A stretch of DNA of 64,000 bases from Candidatus Thorarchaeota archaeon (GTDB lineage Archaea; Asgardarchaeota; Thorarchaeia; Thorarchaeales; Thorarchaeaceae): NCBI GenBank assembly GCA_008080745.1, contig SHMX01000001.1, positions 496,617 to 560,616 of the forward strand, written 5' to 3'. Position numbers and translations under genes: made by a program. The notes beneath the pieces were generated by a model. The model was not told where the DNA came from, made no database searches, and saw nothing but the letters and a program-made list of their open reading frames with translations. Of this stretch, positions 53,981-62,847 are shown in pieces (positions within the stretch are counted from its first letter, which is position 1; each line of letters begins with the position of its first letter).

Positions 53981-54033
53981 GAATAAGATAAGGACAGTTT
54001 CTTTTTGAAAATGACTATCTAGAATACACAATC

Positions 54034-54361
54034 AATTCAACAAGGGGCAGCTTCGAAAGAAGAAAGCTGGCAAAGTTGAACGGGAGATTACTGGCTGGGC
54101 CAAAGGTAAGTACACAGGAAAGACCTAGGCGTTCAGGTAACAATATTGGGCACACCCGGAGAGAAAGGGGCCGTATGCAAACTTGAGATGATAGGAGAAG
54201 ATGAGAGCATGATACTTCCTGCTCTCGACGAGATATCAAAGAGGCTCAGCACATGGCTCTGCCCTCAATGTAATGCAATTTTGCCAATGGAAGTTGTCCA
54301 AAAGCTGAAGCTGGCTGAATGTTGTGAATGTCCATTCTGTGGTGCAGTAATAGACAGATAG
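54034..54361 (+). pseudogene. remnant of the 3' end of a giant-surface-protein paralog
   Basis: The plus strand encodes EITGWAKGKYTGK, then after a one-base shift LGVQVTILGTPGEKGAVCK, then GEDESMILPALDEISKRL and a zinc ribbon (CPQCNAILP ... CPFCGAVIDR). This matches the last about 105 residues of the 2701-residue protein (IKGWAKGIYTGK, LGVEIVITG, GEDNAMIMPAIDEITKKL, CPFCGVTMDR). Nothing from the rest of the protein precedes it; the methyltransferase gene starts just upstream on the other strand. A hairpin terminator follows. It is a second case in this region of a gene reduced to its 3' end. Confidence 0.85.
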
Positions 54362-54372
54362 GATAGAATATT

Positions 54373-54404
54373 GGGAGCTTGAGCTCCCACTCTTTCTTTT
54401 TTTT
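54373..54404 (+). terminator. terminator behind the giant-gene remnant
   Basis: GGGAGCT (54373-54379) / AGCTCCC (54382-54388), then ACTCTTTCTTTTTTTT. Same stem core and T-tract as behind acd tail copies B and C. Confidence 0.8.
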
Positions 54405-54474
54405 GAAAAAATCTATTTGGGGACAGATTGATCAAAATCGGGATTGTGTTTGTCTAGTCCGATACACTTCACAA

Positions 54475-54690
54475 GTGAGTCAAAGGAATCCTATAGAAAT
54501 TGCCATCGGTGTCATTGAGATACACCGTGCTCTCATCAATAAAGACATCAGTGGACTGAGTAGTCCCTGTATTAATTCTCTGAAGAATCTCCTAGCTCTT
54601 CTTATTCCGTTTTACAATTCCCATCTCACAATGATAGAAGATATGTTCATCATCAATCTGTATCCAATCAACATATCTTCCAAAGTCTTG
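54475..54690 (-). pseudogene. degraded reading frame of unknown family
   Basis: The minus strand gives a protein-like frame of about 70 codons (DFGRYVDWIQIDDEHIFYHC; STDVFIDESTVYLNDTDGNF; YRIPLTHL) interrupted by one in-frame TAG. Its composition looks like real beta-strand protein, but no family is recognisable. The rest of 54405-54762 shows nothing. Confidence 0.3.
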
Positions 54691-54762
54691 AGGGGATGCG
54701 GGCTGATGCAATAATTTCGGACAAAATTGAACATTGAATAGATAGTAGCTCATAGTGGAAGT

Positions 54763-54994
54763 ATGTTTTCAGTATCGATTGCAGCAGCTCGATTAGGAGT
54801 ATGTGCCAAGACCATCAGGAGATGGGAAAGGCCTGATGGAGTGCTATCGGACCCCAGGCAATCACCGTCGTATCCCCTTGCGAGAGATAGCTTGGATACT
54901 TCACGGGACCAGTCCACAGAAGACACCTCCGGCCCATCCTGCAGTCTATGCCCGAGTATCCAGTCACAGGCAGAAGGCGGCTGAGGACTTCTAG
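54763..54994 (+). mobile_element. remnant of an IS607-family serine recombinase (TnpA)
   Basis: The first frame gives MFSVSIAAARLGVCAKTIRR plus WE, the MerR-like HTH that starts IS607 TnpA. After a frameshift near 54830 the +1 frame continues with CYRTPGNHRRIPLREIAWIL and then VYARVSSHRQKAAEDF, the start of the serine recombinase domain with its catalytic serine region, before a stop. The rest of the catalytic domain is absent. A DNA transposon fragment, not functional. A possible TnpB remnant lies at 59091. Confidence 0.8.
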
Positions 54995-55121
54995 GAGGGA
55001 AAGATTCGAGCTGAGATTTAGGATTGGTCATAGTTTTTTTAATATAGAATTCGAGTCATAAAAGAAGAACTGGGGATTGATACAATTCCTTATTATTGAT
55101 GTTGCAAAGTAGACAACAAGA

Positions 55122-56384
55122 GTGTGGACCTTTTTGGAGACGGAAGAGAGCTATCTTGGTGGGCTGAAGAAACTCTGGTTCCAGATTACTGAACCTCATG
55201 AGAGTATCACCGGAATCCGCAAACGGCAACAGGCCAGACTCCTATCGACACTTCTGCTCGTAGCTATGCCCATCTTCTTCTTTATTCAGTTCACCAGCGA
55301 ACTTATGGTTGAAGTCCCACTTACTTATTTCCTTGCATCCGTGCTTGCCTTCATTCTCTATTTGGTTTCAAGGTCAAGATATTCTAAATATGCGCTCGCA
55401 ATTACCATCACGGGTATCACGTTTATTCCAATTCTCATATTCTTCTTTGGTACTCCATGGTCATCTAATGACCTGGCCCGTTTCATGCCATGGATCATTG
55501 TTGCTCTACTGGCAGGAGCCCTTCTTGCCCGAACTGTTGTTGTCATCCTACAAGGAGTTTTCATGAGTCTAACTATGGCAATCATTGTTGGATATGTTTT
55601 TCAGCGACCATTCTTTGAGTATGATGCCCTCATCGGTATTTCACTTGTTCTAACACTGTTTGTAGCCGTGGTATCCTACATGCTGGAAATGTACGAACAT
55701 CAAATCACACATCATGCTGCGGATCTTGACCGTCAGAAACGTGAGCTTGAGGTTTATACACAGTTACTCAGGCATGACCTCAGAAATGACTTACAAGCTG
55801 TCTTGAGTTCAATTGAGCTGGCTACGATGTTCCTTCACCTCGACCCAGAGAAAACGAAAGAGAACCTGCTTCAATCACTCGGTCTTGGCGAACGCATGGT
55901 GGAACTTCTGCATGTCTTCTCGATGCCATTAGAACAACCAGGGGCGGACCTTGTTGAGCACATTAGGAGGGTTGCGGGCGAGGCTCAAGAAACCTACCCG
56001 CATATACAAATCCAGATATCCTGTTCGGAATCGACCTCAGAGTGTGACTTTACTGCCAGTCGTCTACTCACTATGGTCTGGCTCAATTTGCTCAGGAACG
56101 CTGCCATGTATGCAGGAAATGCACCTGAGGTGCAAATTGATATTTCACTTGAAGAGGGATATTTTCAAGTTCGCGTTCGTGATAACGGGCCGGGAATCCC
56201 GGAGGAGAAAAAAGACTGGCTCTTCAGACGGGGTTCAGGTTTTGGTACTGATGAACATGGAATTGGCCTATATCTATCAAGGATAGTGCTTGAGTCGCAT
56301 AATGGCACAATCGAACTTGTTGAGGACACCGAGGGAAAAGGCACCGAGTTCTTAATCAAGATACCAGCAACACGAAAAACATAG
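55122..56384 (+). CDS. membrane sensor histidine kinase
   Basis: 420 residues from a GTG at 55122. Residues 40-190 contain about six membrane helices; a short coiled coil leads to the H-box LLRHDLRNDLQAVLSS with H218, then a HATPase domain with the N-box WLNLLRNAAMYAG, G1 DNGPGIP and G2 GIGLYLSRIVLESHNG. This is a multi-helix membrane sensor kinase without PAS or HAMP domains. HDLRND is a variant H-box common in archaeal kinases. No response regulator is nearby, so its partner is elsewhere. It sits between two transposon remnants. TMs suggest a signal sensed in the membrane. Confidence 0.9.
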   Translation: MWTFLETEESYLGGLKKLWFQITEPHESITGIRKRQQARLLSTLLLVAMPIFFFIQFTSELMVEVPLTYFLASVLAFILYLVSRSRYSKYALAITITGITFIPILIFFFGTPWSSNDLARFMPWIIVALLAGALLARTVVVILQGVFMSLTMAIIVGYVFQRPFFEYDALIGISLVLTLFVAVVSYMLEMYEHQITHHAADLDRQKRELEVYTQLLRHDLRNDLQAVLSSIELATMFLHLDPEKTKENLLQSLGLGERMVELLHVFSMPLEQPGADLVEHIRRVAGEAQETYPHIQIQISCSESTSECDFTASRLLTMVWLNLLRNAAMYAGNAPEVQIDISLEEGYFQVRVRDNGPGIPEEKKDWLFRRGSGFGTDEHGIGLYLSRIVLESHNGTIELVEDTEGKGTEFLIKIPATRKT

Positions 56385-56460
56385 TGTTTCTTATAAAATA
56401 GACAACAGATTAATTACGTTTCAAACTATCAGTCTATGCAAAGTATGGAGTCTGCTGGTT

Positions 56461-58413
56461 TTGGATGACATGAGGTTGGTGAATAACTACTATCCTTTCT
56501 TGAGAGAGGACCAAGTAGTAACCATTCGAGAACTTGTATCAAATGCTAAAGATTTTAGAGATTTCGTTTCCAGTCTGGTAGCTAAGGTTATGGAGGGACG
56601 AAGCGATCTTCTAGAATTCGCATTACGGTGCTGCTGGATTAGCGGAGATATCAAAAAAATAATCCAATTAGCCTCCAAGTACGAAGAGAGGGTTTCCATA
56701 ATGCCCTGGTACATACATACGATTTTCTATACTGGAAAGATGCCAGGAGAAGTTGCAATTGAGAAAATCAAAACGTCATTACAGTTGATAGACGAGGAGT
56801 GGATACGATTCGAGGGGAACATCCTTAGTACATTTATCCAAGGCCAAATACAGAGCCATAACACCTTTGATGCAATCTCAGAACTAAATAGACAAATCGA
56901 TAAGGACGAGAGATACCAGATATTCAGACCGATGATTGTGCATTCTCGGGGAACTGCATTCTTCTCAAGACACGAGTTACAAAAAGCTCATGATGATTTC
57001 ATGATATCTGTTGAATTAGCAGACCAAATAGGAGATTTATTTACAAAAGCACTTTCGCTAAATTTGCTATCATTTTCAACCAGAGGAGTTAACGAAACCC
57101 TTGAGATTTTGAACAGAGCAAGAGATGTATTCAGCAAGATTGCAAATACGCTATTTGTAGGAGTTATGGAGAACAACATTGGTTTCAATAAGGTGGCTAT
57201 AGCAAAATACGACGAGGCTATCGAGCATTACCATCGGGCAATGGAGCTAAACAAAGAGGTGGGAAATATTACTTTCAATCCTTACCTCAACATCGCAGTC
57301 CTCTATGGAAATATTGGTCAGATAGATAAAGCTGAGGATTATGCAAGAAAAGCACTAGAAATTGCCAAGAAAAAGAACCCAGATCATCCAGCGCCCCAAA
57401 TAGAGATGGCTAGAGCGTTGATACTCTCAGAGAGTCTAGATCAGGCATACGAATATCTGGAAACCGGTGGCGAGCTCGCTTTCAAGAGTGGGGATGACAA
57501 GGAACTATGTAGATATTATTTGGTTAGGGGAATGTGGGAGATGGCACGAGGAGAGCATACTTCTGCAATTTCCATACTGAAACGAGGATTGAGAATAGCG
57601 GATAATAGAGGAGAGATATACTATATCCTACAGCTCCTACTCCAACTAGCGGGTGCAGAGATATTGGTATTTTCGAACAAAGAAGATTCGAAATTCACAT
57701 CCGCAGCTAGTATTGCCCTATCAAGATTGGAACAGCTCTCTCGTGAACAAGAATTCTCAGGTCTTTCCGCACAAATTCTTCTACTAAAATCAGAGATAGA
57801 TGTCCTTAGTGATGAGAAAGAAGAGGCAAGAAACAAGCTTGAAGAAGCCTTGAATTTATGTAAAGAGGAGGGTATGAGTGTGCTAGAATCAAAGATTAAG
57901 GCACGACTGAAAGAGCTAGAGGAAAAGAAGTCACGAAAATCTCTGATAGAACGATTCAAGAGTCTGATAAGACAGATTGCCATCCCCTCAGGAGAAACAA
58001 AGAAAACACCGTTCAAAATTATGGGGTGTATCGTGATTCTTCAGAGTGCAGGATTGGAACTATATTCTGAATATGTCGATCCAAAGATTATCAGTGATCC
58101 CTCACTCATAGCAGGACTCATCAGTGCGGTCTCAACCTTTGCTAAAGAAATTAGAAAAGATGCTACTGGAAATTTGCAATCAATAGTTCATCAAGATATA
58201 GCAGTCCTGTTAGAACATGGAAATCATGCGACATGTGCTTTGCTTGTTGACCGTGATACATATGAAGCTAGAGTGTTGGAAAGGAGATTTCTTGAGAGTT
58301 TTGAGGAAACTTTTGCGGACTCGCTTGTAGATTTTGAAGATGGTGCTGTGAGACCACTTGATGCCTCATCCATTTTTCACTCTGTTGTGATGCATCGAAA
58401 GCATCAGAAGTAG
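56461..58413 (+). CDS. TPR protein with C-terminal longin-like domain
   Basis: 650 residues from a TTG at 56461 with GGAG upstream; an ATG at 56470 is an alternative. About residues 130-500 are tetratricopeptide repeats (e.g. VGVMENNIGFNKVAIAKYDEAIEHYHRA; FNPYLNIAVLYGNIGQIDKAE, each shown in part). From about 520 the fold changes: FKIMGCIVILQSAGLELYS, SLIAGLISAVSTFAKEI, HQDIAVLLEHGNHATCALLV and FLESFEETFADSL, the order of a longin/roadblock-like domain as seen in Asgard proteins that bind small GTPases. That suggests a cytoplasmic adaptor for a GTPase pathway, possibly for the Ras/Arf-like proteins of this window. The domain call is by pattern only. Confidence 0.75.
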   Translation: MDDMRLVNNYYPFLREDQVVTIRELVSNAKDFRDFVSSLVAKVMEGRSDLLEFALRCCWISGDIKKIIQLASKYEERVSIMPWYIHTIFYTGKMPGEVAIEKIKTSLQLIDEEWIRFEGNILSTFIQGQIQSHNTFDAISELNRQIDKDERYQIFRPMIVHSRGTAFFSRHELQKAHDDFMISVELADQIGDLFTKALSLNLLSFSTRGVNETLEILNRARDVFSKIANTLFVGVMENNIGFNKVAIAKYDEAIEHYHRAMELNKEVGNITFNPYLNIAVLYGNIGQIDKAEDYARKALEIAKKKNPDHPAPQIEMARALILSESLDQAYEYLETGGELAFKSGDDKELCRYYLVRGMWEMARGEHTSAISILKRGLRIADNRGEIYYILQLLLQLAGAEILVFSNKEDSKFTSAASIALSRLEQLSREQEFSGLSAQILLLKSEIDVLSDEKEEARNKLEEALNLCKEEGMSVLESKIKARLKELEEKKSRKSLIERFKSLIRQIAIPSGETKKTPFKIMGCIVILQSAGLELYSEYVDPKIISDPSLIAGLISAVSTFAKEIRKDATGNLQSIVHQDIAVLLEHGNHATCALLVDRDTYEARVLERRFLESFEETFADSLVDFEDGAVRPLDASSIFHSVVMHRKHQK

Positions 58414-58475
58414 AAGGTCACAAAAAAGAAAGAATGATGGATGAAAATCCATTCCATCAATATGACTTGGTCGCT

Positions 58476-58868
58476 TTATGTCGATGGCAATAGGTAATGC
58501 ATTCCAAGAGTAGCAATCACAGTGATTGTGAGAATCCACTTGATAATGCGAAATATTTTGTATTTCTTATTCTGTTCCTCATCGAATGGAGTCCACTCGC
58601 TCTGAAACCCCATATAGATTCCAAGAACCATCAGAAGAATCATGTTCAGACCAAAGAGCCAACCTGTCCAGACATAGGTTGGATTGATTGGAGTAATTAG
58701 CAATCCATGAATAAAAGCCAAAATGGTAGCTAGAGAAGGCCCAGCCTTATGGACATTGTAGAGAATACCATAGGAACCAGAAGATCGTTTTCCAATAGCC
58801 TTCATAAAAATAAAAAGTAGCCCTAATACAAACAGAATTTTGGTTATATCAGCTATAATATCAGCCAT
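58476..58868 (-). CDS. small integral membrane protein, four helices
   Basis: 130 residues with four hydrophobic helices (ITKILFVLGLLFIFMKAIG; GPSLATILAFIHGLLITPI; GWLFGLNMILLMVLGIYMGF; a last one ending THYLLP-like) and a positively charged loop KKYKIFRIIKW. No family recognised. The 220 bp behind its start (58869-59090) contains no gene. Confidence 0.7.
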   Translation of the reverse strand: MADIIADITKILFVLGLLFIFMKAIGKRSSGSYGILYNVHKAGPSLATILAFIHGLLITPINPTYVWTGWLFGLNMILLMVLGIYMGFQSEWTPFDEEQNKKYKIFRIIKWILTITVIATLGMHYLLPST

Positions 58869-59090
58869 CTTTCTTCACCGATATTGCCTAACAATCTCTC
58901 TAGTAAATACTCTGGTTTCTAGACTATAGGAAAGCTCAAAAAAATCAAAGAGCCATCACCTAACACCAGTTTAGGGTTTGTAACAGCTGGCGAGATCTTG
59001 GCAAAGTTGGACAATGCTAAGACGATTATGTGATATATTCAGATATCCCGAAGAAGTATGAGCTTAAAAGCTGTGTAGACTGACAGTACC

Positions 59091-59288
59091 GTGATAATGG
59101 TATCCAGGGCCTATCGGTATGAACTCGACCCCAATACAGCTCTGAACCTCCAGAATCTATCAGATGATGATCCTGCCGCCGTGAGTTGCACGGAGGCACA
59201 AAACGCCTGTAGAGAGAGAGTAAGACATCACCCATCCTCTGCGAGAAGTGATGCGGTTTCAGAGAAGCAGGAAACAGACAGTAGATGA
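59091..59288 (+). mobile_element. possible remnant of a TnpB (IS605/IS607) gene
   Basis: The frame begins VSRAYRYELDPN, which resembles the start of TnpB proteins (a YxxxLxPN pattern), and ends AVSEKQETDSR, which is like the short tail of archaeal TnpB; between them only about 45 residues remain, so most of the gene including the RuvC and zinc parts would be missing. With the TnpA remnant 4 kb away it may be the other end of one IS607-type element. Weakly supported. Confidence 0.35.
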
Positions 59289-59367
59289 GGACACCTGTCC
59301 ACCTCTGTCCAAGTTCTGTGCAACAGCAAAAATCAGTCAGTTATTCTAAAGAAATGCTGGAAGAGGA

Positions 59368-60726
59368 TTATATCTTGTAGTAACGGAAACCTAAATCCAG
59401 TCCATTTGTGTGATGGTTTCTTGTATGCAGAGTCATCACCCGTTTGATACGTTCTGTTCCAACATCAGCGATAGAATGTAATATGGCAGAGTCATCAAGT
59501 TCAATGGGTTCCTTCAGAGGTTCGTTTTGTTGAACCATTATGAATCGTCGAAGTCCACCATCTTCAATATTCATCTCTAAAACCGACTCAGCAGTAGTAC
59601 ACGAACCGGCAAAGAAATCGAGAACATAGTACTCCCTACTCGTATCAGTAGTAAATGATAATATGCGATTGATTAGTTCCACAGGTTTAGGATTATCGAA
59701 CACCTTTTTCCCAAAGAGTTTACGGAGATGATGCCAACCACTGGAGCGAATATCATCCCATAGATCATTGCCCAGTATACTATCACTTGGAGGAACATAA
59801 TGTTGAGGAGTTCCTCGAGAGGATAATCTCAGTAGGTCAATCTCATCACCATTTTCGGTTTTATCAAGATACCAGTTATCGATTTGCTCTTGTGTAATAT
59901 CTTCTGAACTGACTCCAAGTTCTTCTAGCATCATCTGATAGTTTTCAACAGCCTTATCGCTACGTTTCTTACTCCACCGCCACTGTCCCCTCTCAGGGAC
60001 AATGCCAAATAGTTCATATCGCATAGTAGGACGATTAGTGCCACGCCAGTGATTATTCCAAGTTCCTGGTTTTGGTTCTTCACGAGGAAGTTGCAGTTTT
60101 GTAAAGCGCTTCTCCGGATTTTTTGAATAGAGTAGAACATATTCATGACCTACTGTAAGAGCGTCTACAGTATCGAATTGTGCTTGAACACTTTTGGCTC
60201 CCCTTCTAATTACGATAGAGTTCTTGAAACAATTCTCACCAAAAACCAAATTCATCAATATTCGAAGATGATGTACTTCATTATCATCGATACTTACACA
60301 AATTACCCCTTCAGAAGATAGAAGTCTTCGAGCAAGAATCATACGAGGGTACATCATTGATAACCAAGCTGCATGATACCTTCCATCGGTTTCAGGATTC
60401 TCATTAGATTCTAAGTCAACAGATTCTTGACCCGTTAGTGAGAGATAATCATCCACCGAAACCGCATACTTATCATGGTACACAAAGTCATTTCCAGTGT
60501 TGTATGGTGGATCAATATAGATTACATCAACTCGTTCAGTGAATTCCCCTAAAAGTAGCTTGAGGGCATCCAAGTTATCGCCCTCAATGAAAATATTTCC
60601 TGTTGTTTCAGCATTAATTGATTTTTCAGGAATAAACTTCATTCTCTTCTCAGTAGGTGTGGATGATACTTGTTCTGCTTCTCTCTTTCCAGCCCAAGAG
60701 AAACTGTAAATCTCCTCGCGTTTCAT
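59368..60726 (-). CDS. site-specific DNA methyltransferase, type III Mod-like (beta class)
   Basis: 452 residues from the ATG at 60726 (a start 21 bases upstream is possible). The catalytic motif IV IDPPYNTGNDFVYHDKY comes first, at about 90-106, then the target-recognition region, then motif I LDFFAGSCTTAESVL near 395: the beta-class order of type III Mod and related adenine-N6 methyltransferases. GVICVSIDDNEVHHL is a further Mod motif. There is no restriction subunit next to it; it appears to be an orphan, or its partner is elsewhere. It lies downstream of the eS26 gene on the same strand after a 160 bp gap. Confidence 0.9.
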   Translation of the reverse strand: MKREEIYSFSWAGKREAEQVSSTPTEKRMKFIPEKSINAETTGNIFIEGDNLDALKLLLGEFTERVDVIYIDPPYNTGNDFVYHDKYAVSVDDYLSLTGQESVDLESNENPETDGRYHAAWLSMMYPRMILARRLLSSEGVICVSIDDNEVHHLRILMNLVFGENCFKNSIVIRRGAKSVQAQFDTVDALTVGHEYVLLYSKNPEKRFTKLQLPREEPKPGTWNNHWRGTNRPTMRYELFGIVPERGQWRWSKKRSDKAVENYQMMLEELGVSSEDITQEQIDNWYLDKTENGDEIDLLRLSSRGTPQHYVPPSDSILGNDLWDDIRSSGWHHLRKLFGKKVFDNPKPVELINRILSFTTDTSREYYVLDFFAGSCTTAESVLEMNIEDGGLRRFIMVQQNEPLKEPIELDDSAILHSIADVGTERIKRVMTLHTRNHHTNGLDLGFRYYKI

Positions 60727-60888
60727 AACTTTGCACTTCAATCTCAAGTGTTTTCAGATACACAATTATACTACGTAGTGCTACGATGCCGTGGTAAAAA
60801 GAGTTCGCAATCTCAAATTGCACTAGGATTAGAACCAGTGGTGTTAATGATAGAGATTCTGCAAGTTGCTTATTCGTTGTACTCAGTC

Positions 60889-61167
60889 TCACTGAGTTTC
60901 TCTTCTACGTGACTCTTGACGAATTTGGACCTTGCCAGAATGTACTGCACAACTAACGCAGTAATATGCGGTCAATCTCTTTCTGTGGATGTATGACCCC
61001 TCTTTCCGAAGCTCTCTTGCTAGTTGAGGATCAACCACAGAACTATATTTTGTGTATTTCTTTGCTTTATCTGCAGGAACCATTCGACCACATCGGGTAC
61101 ACTGAACTGTTCCCTTGTTACCGGATTTGCCCTTTGAACGGCCACCGGATTTTCTCTTTTTTGTCAC
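60889..61167 (-). CDS. rps26e: ribosomal protein eS26
   Basis: 92 residues with the eS26 pattern: a basic N-terminus, CTRCGRMVPADKAKK (C23, C26), YSSVVDP, and AYYCVSCAVHSG (C70, C73), which together bind one zinc. eS26 lies at the mRNA exit of the small subunit, near the 3' end of 16S rRNA. Among archaea it is known from TACK and Asgard lineages, not from most Euryarchaeota, which supports an Asgard assignment. The short basic C-terminus is normal. It is the first gene of a minus-strand unit. Confidence 0.93.
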   Translation of the reverse strand: MTKKRKSGGRSKGKSGNKGTVQCTRCGRMVPADKAKKYTKYSSVVDPQLARELRKEGSYIHRKRLTAYYCVSCAVHSGKVQIRQESRRRETQ

Positions 61168-61338
61168 TGGATTGTATCACCACGGCATTTCTAAGAACGC
61201 CAGCCATCTCGAATCTCATTTCCTTAAATGCTTGTGGCTTAAGCCCATCATCTGGACATGAATAAAAAGGCTAAGAGATTTGGGTGAAACTTTGGGATTT
61301 CTTTATTATTGGATTCATAATGGAATGCATGTGATGAT

Positions 61339-62706
61339 ATGAAAAGCATGCCGCTTCTTCTAAGTGTGATATCTTTACTTTTGGTTTCAACTGTTTGTGG
61401 ATCAAGCTTTGAGAGCCCGATTGTTCCAGATACAAATGCCCTAATAGCTCAGACTACAGCCTATACTGTGATGGACACTGGCCAAACGAATTGTTACAAT
61501 AATATGCAAGAGATTTCTTTTCCCAGTGAAGAAGAAGCATTCTATGGTCAAGATGCTCAATATGAAACAAGAGTAATGAACTATCAAGATAATGACGATG
61601 GAACTGTAACAGATCTGAATACGGGATTAATGTGGCAGAAATCGGTCAGTGAGAAAGTTGTATTTGATGATGCTGTTGCAAATGCGTATACTTTCAATCT
61701 GGCGGGATATACAGACTGGCGGCTACCTACCATTAAAGAGCTCTTTTCTTTGATTGATTTTAATGGAAAGACGGGAATGTCTGCAGCTGACTCGATTCCG
61801 TATATCAACACAGATTATTTTGACTTCGAATATGGTGACGAGTCAAATGGAGAGAGATATATCGACGCTCAATGGTGTTCCAGTACCGAGTATGTCAGCA
61901 CTACTATGGAGGGAGACCATACTGTGTTTGGGGTCAACTTTGCAGATGGCAGAATCAAGGGATATGGGACAGAGATGCCAGGAGGAGAAGAAAAGAAATT
62001 CTTTGTTCGTTATGTCCGAGAAAATCCCCAGTATGGAATCAACGAGTTCACTGATAATGCAGATGGTACCATCTCAGATCAAGCAACGGGTCTGATGTGG
62101 TCAAGGAATGATAGTGGAGATGGGATGAACTGGGAGGAGGCTCTTCTCTATGCTCAACGGATGAATGATGAAAATTACCTTGGTTATGATGACTGGAGGA
62201 TACCAGATGCAAAAGAACTTCAAAGTATTGTGGATTATACGAAATCACCTGATACAACGGACTCGGCAGCCATCGATCATATGTTCAATTGTACGCCCAT
62301 AATAGATGAGGGAGGTAGTAAGAATTATGCGTTCTACTGGACCAGTACTACGCATCTAGATGGTCCTGATGCAAGTGGTGCAGTCTACATAGCATTTGGA
62401 GAGGCATTAGGCTGGATGGAAGTCGGTGGAGAATATGTCCTCTATGATGTCCATGGGGCAGGAGCTCAGCGTAGTGACCCGAAGACAGGGGATGCCTCAG
62501 ACTATCCACATGGATTTGGACCACAGGGAGATGTAAGAAGAATTGATAATTTTATCAGACTGGTTAGAGGTGGAACTTATCAAGAATTGACCGAGAAACG
62601 AACCTCTGATACCATCGATCTGAATACAATTCTCTTGGTAACAGTTCCTGTAAGTTTGGTGTCAATTGGAACAATATCCTACTATTTGAAACGAAAAAAG
62701 GAATAG
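61339..62706 (+). CDS. secreted protein with two DUF1566 (Lcl-type) domains and membrane anchor
   Basis: 455 residues: signal peptide (MKSMPLLLSVISLLLVSTVC), then two DUF1566 domains of about 150 residues. The first has GTVTDLNTGLMWQKS and YTDWRLPTIKELFSLID; the second has GTISDQATGLMWSRN and YDDWRIPDAKELQSIVD. A C-terminal membrane helix at about 428-448 and a KRKKE tail anchor it. DUF1566 is related to formylglycine-generating-enzyme-like C-type lectin folds and to Lcl adhesins, so it is probably a surface binding protein. Confidence 0.85.
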   Translation: MKSMPLLLSVISLLLVSTVCGSSFESPIVPDTNALIAQTTAYTVMDTGQTNCYNNMQEISFPSEEEAFYGQDAQYETRVMNYQDNDDGTVTDLNTGLMWQKSVSEKVVFDDAVANAYTFNLAGYTDWRLPTIKELFSLIDFNGKTGMSAADSIPYINTDYFDFEYGDESNGERYIDAQWCSSTEYVSTTMEGDHTVFGVNFADGRIKGYGTEMPGGEEKKFFVRYVRENPQYGINEFTDNADGTISDQATGLMWSRNDSGDGMNWEEALLYAQRMNDENYLGYDDWRIPDAKELQSIVDYTKSPDTTDSAAIDHMFNCTPIIDEGGSKNYAFYWTSTTHLDGPDASGAVYIAFGEALGWMEVGGEYVLYDVHGAGAQRSDPKTGDASDYPHGFGPQGDVRRIDNFIRLVRGGTYQELTEKRTSDTIDLNTILLVTVPVSLVSIGTISYYLKRKKE

Positions 62707-62847
62707 CCTGAATTAGGAAATACTCTAAACAGAAGAAATTTTCACATGGATAGGCATCATTCTCGAAGAATTTGATGGATTAGCTGCGTTAAATAAAAGG
62801 AATATTAGCAACTACGTATTTTCTTAGAGAAATCCATTGAGGGAATT

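Noticed and set aside
54379-54714. 111-codon plus-strand frame starting in the T-tract of a terminator
   Set aside because: Begins inside the terminator poly-T and has no plausible start; the minus strand here looks more protein-like.
55968-55980. GTTGCGGGCG inside the histidine kinase gene as another member of the intergenic motif family
   Set aside because: It lies in coding sequence and simply encodes RRVAGE; probably chance.
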